Shown here: positions 51,689 to 59,372 of the stretch, in pieces
Layout: the number at the start of each line of letters is the position of its first letter
How positions within the stretch are numbered: the stretch's first letter is position 1
Assembly (NCBI GenBank): GCA_964552205.1
Contig: CAZKFT010000005.1
Span: 1-64,000 of the forward strand
Source: JAIVGZ01 sp964552205
GTDB taxonomy: Bacteria; Pseudomonadota; Gammaproteobacteria; Natronospirales; JAIVGZ01
Length of the DNA: 64,000 bases
Direction: 5' to 3'
The notes under the pieces: generated by a model
What the model saw: only the letters and a program-made list of their open reading frames with translations
Databases searched by the model: none
Told to the model about the DNA's origin: nothing
Position numbers and translations under genes: made by a program

Positions 51689-52959
51689 ACCGCACCGTGA
51701 TTGCAGGGCTTGTAGCTTTGGTGGTCTTCGCACTACCAGCGACCGTCGTACACGCTGAAACGGTCGCCATCACCGGTGCCACAGTACATACCATGGCGCG
51801 CGCCGGTGTCATCGAGAATGCCACCATTGTCATCCGCGATGGCCGCATCCGGGCCGTTGGGGCAGGCGTGGCCGTTCCCAGCGGTGCGCGCGTCATCGAT
51901 GCGGCGGGCCGATTGGTCACACCCGGGTTTTTCGATGCGTGGAGCCACATCGGCATCGTCGAGATTTCAGGCATAGACACCACCAATGATGCTGCGACAA
52001 ACGACGCGAGACTTGGCGCTGCGTTCAATGTCGCGGATGCAGTGAACCCGAGGTCGGTGCTGATTCCGGTGAACCGTATCGAGGGCATCACCCGCACCTT
52101 GGTCGTGCCGCAAGCGCGTGGTGGCATGGTGGCCGGGCAGGCCATCGTGATGGACCTCTCCGGCACAGGCGCGGCCATCATCCGCAATCCAGCGGCGATG
52201 GTGGTGCAGCTCGGTGAGCGGGGTGCTTCGATGGCGGGAGGTTCACGTGCAGCGGCCATGCTCCGCTTGCGTGAGACCCTGCAGGATGCTCGTGACTATG
52301 CCAGAAATCGCAGTGCATTCGAGCGCGGCGCGCGGCGTGAGTATGTTGCCTCGCGGCTCGACCTCGAGGCGTGGCAGCTCGTACTCGATGGCACCATTCC
52401 GGTGCTGGCGGCAGTCGAGCGGGCGTCCGACATTGAGGCGCTGTTGCGTTTGAAGGCGGAGTACGGACTGCGCGTCGTGGTGTTCGGTGGCGCTGAGGCC
52501 TGGATGGTGGCCGACCAGCTGCGTGCAGCGGACGTACCGGTCATCCTCGATCCGCTGGTGAACTTGCCTGGGCGCTTTGAGGCGCTGCATGCGACGGATG
52601 CCAATGCGGCAAGGCTGCATGCGGCCGGTGTCACCATCGCTTTCGCGACGGCTGACTCGCACAACGCCCGCAACCTGCGGCAGTCCGCAGGCAATGCTGT
52701 CGCCCGCGGCCTGCCTTGGGACGCAGCAATGGCTGCGGTCACTGTGAATGCCGCGACCATCCTCGGCTTGCAGGATTCCGGAACAATCGAATCCGGCAAG
52801 GCCGCCGACCTGGTGATCTGGGATGGCGATCCGCTTGAGGTGATGAGTCACCCCGATGCGGTGTTCGTTGCGGGTCGGCAGGTCCCCATGACCAGCCGGC
52901 AAACAGAGTTGCGTGACCGTTACCTGCCACGCGAGCGGACACTACCGCATGCCTACTGA
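51685..52959 (+). CDS. Periplasmic amidohydrolase paralogue lacking metal-binding histidines
   Basis: A 424-residue exported protein paralogous to the gene before it (signal peptide about 1-23, ending VVHAE; VAITGATVHTM, GTIESGKAADLVIWDGDP). The HxH segment reads DAWSHIG, the lysine/His region reads VLAAVERASDIE where the partner has His-x-His, and FGGAEAWMVAD replaces HHAVES. Thus the metal ligands are mostly absent. It may be a structural partner of the intact paralogue. Overlaps the MAPEG gene by 11 bases. Confidence 0.9.
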   Translation: MNRTVIAGLVALVVFALPATVVHAETVAITGATVHTMARAGVIENATIVIRDGRIRAVGAGVAVPSGARVIDAAGRLVTPGFFDAWSHIGIVEISGIDTTNDAATNDARLGAAFNVADAVNPRSVLIPVNRIEGITRTLVVPQARGGMVAGQAIVMDLSGTGAAIIRNPAAMVVQLGERGASMAGGSRAAAMLRLRETLQDARDYARNRSAFERGARREYVASRLDLEAWQLVLDGTIPVLAAVERASDIEALLRLKAEYGLRVVVFGGAEAWMVADQLRAADVPVILDPLVNLPGRFEALHATDANAARLHAAGVTIAFATADSHNARNLRQSAGNAVARGLPWDAAMAAVTVNAATILGLQDSGTIESGKAADLVIWDGDPLEVMSHPDAVFVAGRQVPMTSRQTELRDRYLPRERTLPHAY

Positions 52960-53350
52960 ACTCGGAGTCAGCATCACGGCGCTGTATGCAGGGCTATTGG
53001 CCATGCTCTTGGTGGTACTGACCCTCCGCGTTGTAATGCTCAGGCGCAGGCATCGTGTCGGCATCGGTGATGGCGAGAACCGCGAACTGGCCAAGGCTGT
53101 TCGCGCGCACGCAAACGCGGCGGAGACCATCCCCATTGCCCTGATCTTGTTGCTGCTATGCGAGTTGTCGGGATTCGGCGCCATGCTGCTGCATGGCGCA
53201 GGAGTGACGATGGTGCTCGGGCGCATTCTCCACGCCGCCGGTCTGAGCAGGCACTCAGGAACTTCCGCAGGGCGATTGGTCGGGATGAGTCTCACATTGC
53301 TTGTCGTCCTAGTGATGGCCATCGCCTTGGTCATTCACGCGCTCACCTGA
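52949..53350 (+). CDS. MAPEG-family membrane protein (YecN-like)
   Basis: A 133-residue inner-membrane protein with four helices (ITALYAGLLAMLLVVLTLRV, IALILLLLCELSGFGAMLL). The MAPEG signature RAHANAAETIPIAL is at about residues 51-64. Members include glutathione-dependent enzymes; YecN-type proteins are uncharacterised. ATG 52949 chosen. Its TGA shares a base with the PaaI start (TGATG). Confidence 0.9.
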   Translation: MPTELGVSITALYAGLLAMLLVVLTLRVVMLRRRHRVGIGDGENRELAKAVRAHANAAETIPIALILLLLCELSGFGAMLLHGAGVTMVLGRILHAAGLSRHSGTSAGRLVGMSLTLLVVLVMAIALVIHALT

Positions 53351-53832
53351 TGCCCGACAACGGCCCGGATATCAGTGATGAGGTTCTCACCCGACTCAAG
53401 ACTATTGCTGCGGGACTGAAGGGCGTCGAGCTCGAGATTCCGCCGCGCACGGTCGCTTTTCTTGGTGGGCATTTCACGGAGTTCGATGAAGCTGCAGCCG
53501 TGCTCAGGGCACGCTTCCCCGTAAAGCACGACTACCGCAACCCGATGCGCTTCATGCAGGGTGGAATCATCACCGCGGTGATGGACAACACCATGGGTCC
53601 TCTGTGTTTCCTCTGCGGGTTCTTCGGTGTGTCGACACAGATCAACACCGCATTCGTACGCCCAGTCACTCCGGACGAAGAGTGGATTGAAGTCGAGGCA
53701 CGAATTGTGGAACGCACTGCCAACGTGGCCCAGGTCACCGCGGTCACGCGTAATTCGGCGGGAAAGACCGTTGCCCTATGTCAGGCGACCTTCACCGCGT
53801 TGTCGCGGCCGCCCGCCCCCGTGGCTGGTTGA
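53350..53832 (+). CDS. PaaI-like hotdog-fold thioesterase
   Basis: A 160-residue acyl-CoA thioesterase-family protein. The hotdog helix motif NPMRFMQGGIITAVMDNTMG is present, with QGG in place of the common HGG. A later INTAFVRPV and VEARIVERTANVAQVTA fit the fold. Natural substrate unknown. Its 3' end overlaps the convergent MFS gene by 41 bases. Confidence 0.87.
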   Translation: MPDNGPDISDEVLTRLKTIAAGLKGVELEIPPRTVAFLGGHFTEFDEAAAVLRARFPVKHDYRNPMRFMQGGIITAVMDNTMGPLCFLCGFFGVSTQINTAFVRPVTPDEEWIEVEARIVERTANVAQVTAVTRNSAGKTVALCQATFTALSRPPAPVAG

Positions 53833-55114
53833 CGAAAAGACAGACAACCGCCGCAGTCGCGAACAGCAGAATGCAGAAAAGGATGGAGCGTTGTAACCCG
53901 AACTGGGTCTGCAGCACGCCCAGTCCGAGAATTCCGAACACCGCGGCGAGTTTGGAAGACAGCCCCCAGAAACCGAAAAACTCGGCGGACTTGGAGCGCG
54001 GCGACAACACACCCACCAGTGCCCGGCCCGCCGATTGGCTCGAGCCCAGTGACAAGCCGGCAAGACACCCCGCGACGAGAAAGAGGTGCTGGGCTTCCCA
54101 TTCAAGATCGAAGTTCGCGTTGATCCACCCGGTGACTTGTGGCGTGGCATAGATGGCGCCGATGGCGACAATCCAGAGAATCAGGGTGAAGATATAGGTC
54201 GTCCGTGCGCCTATGCGATCCTGGATGAAACCGAAGACGATGGCGCCGGTCGCGGCGGTAATCTGCACCACGATGAACATGATGTTGCGGATGCTTTGGT
54301 CCCAACCGATGACCTGCGCGCCGTAAATGAAGGCAAAGGCGATGACGATGTATACACCCGCCATCGCGAAAAACACCGAGACCATGAGGGTGGCCATGTC
54401 CCGGTAGTGACGCAACTCCAGCATGGTCGCGGTCAATGTACGGAAGCCCATGCGGAGCAGGGAACCTCCTGCAGGGAGGGTTTGTCTGCTCCCGCGCTCC
54501 TTGAGCCAGAGAAAGGTCGGAATCGCTGCGACCATGAAGAAGAACCCGGCGAATGGTCCAACCCATCGGATTCGTTCGAAATTCTCCTCACTGACCTCAC
54601 CCAGGAACAATAAAGTGAACCCGGCGGCGACCAGACCGCCTACATAGCCCAATGCCCACCCGAATCCCGAGATCCAACCGAGCTTTTCCGGCGGCCCCAA
54701 GTCTGGAAGGAAGCTGGCAATGAAGGATTCTCCGACCGCATAGGCATAGTTGGACACCACGATGAGCACCATGCCCAGCCATATCCAGCCCGGAGCCACG
54801 AAGTAAAGGCAGCTGGTTGCAAGCACTGTCAGTACATAGCTGTGGAACAAGAACCGCTTCTTGGACGCGGTGAAATCCATGATGGCGCCCAACACCGGGC
54901 CGCTGGCGACCACCATCAGATAGCTGATGGAAAGGGAGATACTCCAGAGCAGGTTTCCCAGCCGGTAATCATCCCCACGGTCACCCACGATGATGCGGGC
55001 AAACAAGTCCCCGAAGACCACCGTGATGATGAGCAGGGTGTAGGCCTGGTTCGCGAAATCGAACATGGCCCAGCCGAAAATCTCCTTGCGACCGGCCTGT
55101 TGGGAGGTGCTCAT
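53792..55114 (-). CDS. MFS transporter, UMF1/Atg22-like
   Basis: A 440-residue transporter with 12 helices. N-terminal FGWAMFDFANQAYTLLIITVVF is characteristic of the UMF1/Atg22 family, and GFGWALGYVGGLVAAGFTL and GLSLGSSQSAGRALVG follow. The last two are typical. Yeast Atg22 effluxes amino acids from vacuoles; bacterial substrates are unknown. ATG 55114 chosen because it opens directly before the family N-terminus; longer upstream frames encode polar residues unlike the family. Confidence 0.92.
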   Translation of the reverse strand: MSTSQQAGRKEIFGWAMFDFANQAYTLLIITVVFGDLFARIIVGDRGDDYRLGNLLWSISLSISYLMVVASGPVLGAIMDFTASKKRFLFHSYVLTVLATSCLYFVAPGWIWLGMVLIVVSNYAYAVGESFIASFLPDLGPPEKLGWISGFGWALGYVGGLVAAGFTLLFLGEVSEENFERIRWVGPFAGFFFMVAAIPTFLWLKERGSRQTLPAGGSLLRMGFRTLTATMLELRHYRDMATLMVSVFFAMAGVYIVIAFAFIYGAQVIGWDQSIRNIMFIVVQITAATGAIVFGFIQDRIGARTTYIFTLILWIVAIGAIYATPQVTGWINANFDLEWEAQHLFLVAGCLAGLSLGSSQSAGRALVGVLSPRSKSAEFFGFWGLSSKLAAVFGILGLGVLQTQFGLQRSILFCILLFATAAVVCLFVNQPRGRAAATTR

Positions 55115-55222
55115 GGCCGTATTGGACCACAGCCATGGGCATTCAGGCAGGGGGAACTTTCCGTCTGGGCTCTGGTCAGGCAGAATCAGGCCCTCTGGCT
55201 TCAACCTCAAGGAATTTTGACC

Positions 55223-57949
55223 ATGCGCATTCTGACCTTTGCATTGTCCCTGCTGTTTCTGGCCCTTCCCGTCCATGCATCCGACAACGTGGACATTCCG
55301 TTCCACCGCTACACCCTGGACAATGGCCTACGCCTGATTGTCCATGTGGACAAGAAGGCCCCGATTGTCGGCGTCAATGTCTGGTACCACGTCGGGTCCA
55401 AGGATGAGCGTGAGGGCAAGACCGGGTTCGCACACCTGTTTGAACACCTGATGTTCAACGGCACCGAGAATTACGACGAGGACTGGTTCCGCCTGATGGA
55501 GCGCATCGGCGCTACGGACCTCAACGGCACGACCAATGTCGACCGCACCAACTACTTCCAGAATGTCCCGGTCACGGCACTCGACACCGCGCTGTGGATG
55601 GAATCTGACCGAATGGGGCATCTGATTGGCGCGGTCACCCAGGAAAAGCTGGATGAGCAACGCGGCGTGGTGCAGAACGAGAAGCGTCAGTCCGAGAACC
55701 AGCCCTATGGTGGCGTCTGGGAGGTCATCTTTGGCAACTCGTTCCCTGAGGGTCATCCGTATTCCTGGCCGGTCATCGGGTACATGGAAGATCTCGACGC
55801 CGCGTCGCTGGACGATGTGCATGAGTGGTTCCGCCAGTACTACGGTGCTGCCAACGCAGTACTTGTCGTTGCCGGCGATGTGGATCCCGAGCATGTATTC
55901 GAGCGCGTGCAGCACTACTTCGGGCATATCCCCGCAGGCCCACCGCTCACACGCCAGGAGGCCTGGGTTGCACGCCGCACGGGCGAGCAGCGCATCCGCA
56001 TGGAAGACCGCGTCCCGCAGTCACGCGTCTACAAGGTCTGGAATGTGCCGCAGATGGGTACTGCGGACGGCGATTATCTGAATCTGGTCTCGAGCGTTCT
56101 GACCTCCGGAAGGACCTCGCGCCTGTACGAGCGGCTTGTGTACCGTGAGCAGATTGCAACAGATGTCGCTTCTTTCGTTTACCAAGGTGAAATCGCCGGT
56201 CTGTTCATCGTGATGGCCACCGTTCAACCGGGCGGGGATCTTGCGGCGGTTGAAGCTGCAATTGATGAAGAGATGGCACGCCTTCTGCAACGTGGCGTGA
56301 CGCGCTCCGAGCTTGACCGTGTCAAGACTGGCTACCGCGCCGGTTTTGTCCGGGGTATCGAGCGCGTTGGCGGCTTCGGTGGCAAGTCGGACATTCTCGC
56401 GCAGGGCGAGGTCTACTTCCGCGACCCGGCACAGTACCGCGTCCGCCTCGACCGGATTGATGGTGCTTCCACCGCTGATGTACAGCGCGTCGCACGTGAG
56501 TGGCTGTCCGATGGCGTCCTCTCGCTTGAGGTACACCCGTTCCCGCAGTACCGCACGGCAGACGCTGCGGCCGAAAGAACCGCGGGCCCACCGATGCCCG
56601 AGGCGTTCCCGGAGGTGGACTTCCCGACGCCACAGCGCGCAACGCTATCGAACGGACTCAAGGTCCAATTGGTGCAGCGCGACGCCGTACCGGTGGTGAA
56701 CATGACCCTGGTGATGGATGCGGGCTACGCGGCGGACCAGTTTGGTGTGCCCGGCACCGCAAGTCTTGCGATGTCGATGATCACCGAGGGAACGCGGCGC
56801 CGGAATTCGTTGCAGATCAGTGACCAGCTGCAGCGTCTGGGGGCAAACCTCAACACCGGATCGAACCTGGACATTTCATTCGTGACCATGTCCGCATTGA
56901 AGGAAAATCTTGATGCCTCGCTGGATATTTACGCGGACATCATTCTCAATCCGTCTTTCCCGGAATCGGACTTCAGCCGTCTGCGGCAGCAGCGGCTGGC
57001 GCAAATCCAGCGTGAGCGTGTCACGCCGGTGCAGATGGCTTTGCGCGTCATGCCGCAACTCATGTACGGCAGCGATCATGCCTATGGCTTGCCACTGACC
57101 GGGTCAGGCACCGTCGCTTCTGTCACAGGAATGACGACGGAGGATCTCCGTACTTTCCACAGCACCTGGTTCAAGCCAAACAACGCCACACTGGTTGTCG
57201 TCGGTGACATCAGCATGGCCGAGCTACAACCGAAACTTGAGCGCTTGTTCCGCGGCTGGTCGGCAGGTGAAGTTCCTACCAAGAATATCGGGGAGGTCGC
57301 TCACCGTGACAGTTCCACGGTTTACATCATTGACCGTCCAGGATCACAGCAGTCGATCATCTTCGGCGGGCATGTCGCGCCTCCGAAGGGCAATGACGAT
57401 GAAATCGCCATCATGGCCATGAACGACATTCTCGGCGGCTCGTTCACTTCACGCATCAACATGAATCTGCGCGAAGAGAAGGGTTGGGCGTATGGCGCGT
57501 TTTCATTCATGACCGATGCGAGAGGCCAGCGTCCGTTCATCACATACGCACCTGTGCAGACCGACCGTACTGCGGATTCCATGCGCGAAATGTATGGTGA
57601 ACTGACTGGAATCTTGGGTGCAAACCCGATTGCCGATGATGAATTGGGGAAGGTTGTTGATGATCGCACCAAGTCGTTGCCAGGCCGTTGGGAAACCGGC
57701 AACGCCGTAGCGAGCTCGCTCATCGAGTCGATTCGGTTCGGTTACGACGACGGTTACTGGGACCGGTATGCGGAGAGTTTCCGCAACCTGACAACGAGCC
57801 AGTTGCAGACGGCAGCGGCGTCGGTGGTTCACCCTGACCGCCTCATCTGGGTCGTGGTGGGTGACCGTAGCCGAATCGAAGCCTCCATACGGGAGCTCGG
57901 TTACGGAAACATCCAGTTCCTCGATGCTGACGGCAACCCGGTAGAGTGA
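55223..57949 (+). CDS. Secreted M16 zinc peptidase, two-domain pitrilysin type
   Basis: A 908-residue exported peptidase. Signal peptide about 1-20 (PVHAS). The first M16 unit has the inverted zinc motif HLFEH (residues 71-75) and the distal Glu in NEKRQSEN. The C-terminal M16 units lack zinc residues, as normal, and contain NLREEKGWAYGAFSF. AAGGA lies 9 bases before the ATG. Overlaps or abuts the M28 gene start. Confidence 0.95.
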   Translation: MRILTFALSLLFLALPVHASDNVDIPFHRYTLDNGLRLIVHVDKKAPIVGVNVWYHVGSKDEREGKTGFAHLFEHLMFNGTENYDEDWFRLMERIGATDLNGTTNVDRTNYFQNVPVTALDTALWMESDRMGHLIGAVTQEKLDEQRGVVQNEKRQSENQPYGGVWEVIFGNSFPEGHPYSWPVIGYMEDLDAASLDDVHEWFRQYYGAANAVLVVAGDVDPEHVFERVQHYFGHIPAGPPLTRQEAWVARRTGEQRIRMEDRVPQSRVYKVWNVPQMGTADGDYLNLVSSVLTSGRTSRLYERLVYREQIATDVASFVYQGEIAGLFIVMATVQPGGDLAAVEAAIDEEMARLLQRGVTRSELDRVKTGYRAGFVRGIERVGGFGGKSDILAQGEVYFRDPAQYRVRLDRIDGASTADVQRVAREWLSDGVLSLEVHPFPQYRTADAAAERTAGPPMPEAFPEVDFPTPQRATLSNGLKVQLVQRDAVPVVNMTLVMDAGYAADQFGVPGTASLAMSMITEGTRRRNSLQISDQLQRLGANLNTGSNLDISFVTMSALKENLDASLDIYADIILNPSFPESDFSRLRQQRLAQIQRERVTPVQMALRVMPQLMYGSDHAYGLPLTGSGTVASVTGMTTEDLRTFHSTWFKPNNATLVVVGDISMAELQPKLERLFRGWSAGEVPTKNIGEVAHRDSSTVYIIDRPGSQQSIIFGGHVAPPKGNDDEIAIMAMNDILGGSFTSRINMNLREEKGWAYGAFSFMTDARGQRPFITYAPVQTDRTADSMREMYGELTGILGANPIADDELGKVVDDRTKSLPGRWETGNAVASSLIESIRFGYDDGYWDRYAESFRNLTTSQLQTAAASVVHPDRLIWVVVGDRSRIEASIRELGYGNIQFLDADGNPVE

Positions 57950-57951
57950 AG

Positions 57952-59364
57952 ATGAGGGTACTTGCTGCAATTGCACTGGCGGCTGTTGTCCTACCGACAA
58001 TTGCTGTTGCCCAAGCTGTCCCGGACAGCGTGCTGCAGGCCGCAGCTCAGCTGCGTGACAGCGCCCTCGAGAACAACCGGGCGTACGCAACCACGGAGCT
58101 TTTGCTGACGGAGGTGGGGCCGCGTTTCGCCGGAACCAGCGGCGACGCTGCTTCCATCGTCTGGGGCCAACGGGTTCTTCGTGAGCAGGGGTTTCAGAAC
58201 ATCCGCGCAGAGCCGGTGGAAGTTCCACGCTGGGTGCGAGGTGACATCGAGGTGGAAATCACCAGCCCGTTCCCTCAGCCCTTGGTGGCGCTCGCCTTGG
58301 GGGGAAGTGTCGGTACTCCGGAAGACGGTATCGAGGCACCCATCCTCATGGTCCGTGACCTGGAGGACTTGGCGGAGCGTTCCGATTCGGATATCGCCGG
58401 AAAGATTGTCTTCTTCAACCGGAGGATGGAACGGCTCCAGGACGGATCCGATTACGGGCGCACCGTTCCCATCCGGACCCAGGGGCCAAGCGCAGCTGCA
58501 CGCCGCGGCGCGGTAGGTGTGATTATCCGGTCGGTCGGCACTTCGGACGAGCGTATCGCTCACACAGGAGGCACCCGTTACCAGGAAGACGTCACGAAGA
58601 TTCCTGCTGCTGCGATCTCGAACCCTGATGCAGATTTGTTGACCCGCCAAGTGGCCACCAACCGTGCGGTGACCCTGAGGATGCACCTCACTTCTCGTCA
58701 GCTGTCGCCAGGTCGCTCTGCGAATGTTGTCGGGGAAATTCCGGGCCGTGGGCCGCGTGCACAGGAAGTCGTGGTGCTGGGTTGCCACCTGGATTCATGG
58801 GACATCACCCCCGGCGCGCACGATGATGCTGTGGGGTGCGGCATCGTCATGGAGGCGGCACGACTGATTGGTGCACAGCGTCGAAATCCACCCCGGCGCA
58901 CAATCCGCGTCGTCTTGTATGCGAACGAGGAGTTTGGCTTGAGTGGTGCGCGCGCATACGCGGAAACCCATCGTGATGCTTTGGACCACCATGTGCTTGG
59001 CTTGGGTGCGGACGGCGGTAGCGGTGGGCCATGGCGTTTCGACAGTGGTGTGGCTGAGGGGGCGCTGCCGGTCATAGAGGCGATGGCGACGTTGCTCGAG
59101 CCTCTCGGTATTCCTTATGGCAGCAACACTGCGACCGGTATAGCCGATTTCATCCCGATTCGTGAGCTAGGCGTGCCGGTCATTGATGTGCGGCAGGACA
59201 TGCGACCGTACTTTGACATCCATCACACCATAAACGACACCATGGCCAAGGTGGACCCAGCCGAGGTTAACCGCAATGTCGCCGCCTATGTGGCGATGCT
59301 GTATGTCGCCGCCTATGCGGACGTAGACTTCGGGCGCCACCCGTCATTCACCACTGAGGAGTGA
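57952..59364 (+). CDS. Secreted M28 zinc aminopeptidase-like protein
   Basis: A 470-residue exported peptidase with a signal peptide of about 20 residues (AVAQA). Five M28 ligands are visible: His in GCHLDSWD, Asp in GAHDDAVG, Glu pair in ANEEFGLSG, Asp in GADGGSGG and His in HHTINDT. The N-terminal part holds a PA-like insertion. Start could be GTG 57946, which overlaps the M16 stop, or ATG 57952. Confidence 0.93.
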   Translation: MRVLAAIALAAVVLPTIAVAQAVPDSVLQAAAQLRDSALENNRAYATTELLLTEVGPRFAGTSGDAASIVWGQRVLREQGFQNIRAEPVEVPRWVRGDIEVEITSPFPQPLVALALGGSVGTPEDGIEAPILMVRDLEDLAERSDSDIAGKIVFFNRRMERLQDGSDYGRTVPIRTQGPSAAARRGAVGVIIRSVGTSDERIAHTGGTRYQEDVTKIPAAAISNPDADLLTRQVATNRAVTLRMHLTSRQLSPGRSANVVGEIPGRGPRAQEVVVLGCHLDSWDITPGAHDDAVGCGIVMEAARLIGAQRRNPPRRTIRVVLYANEEFGLSGARAYAETHRDALDHHVLGLGADGGSGGPWRFDSGVAEGALPVIEAMATLLEPLGIPYGSNTATGIADFIPIRELGVPVIDVRQDMRPYFDIHHTINDTMAKVDPAEVNRNVAAYVAMLYVAAYADVDFGRHPSFTTEE

Positions 59365-59372
59365 TACCCGGC

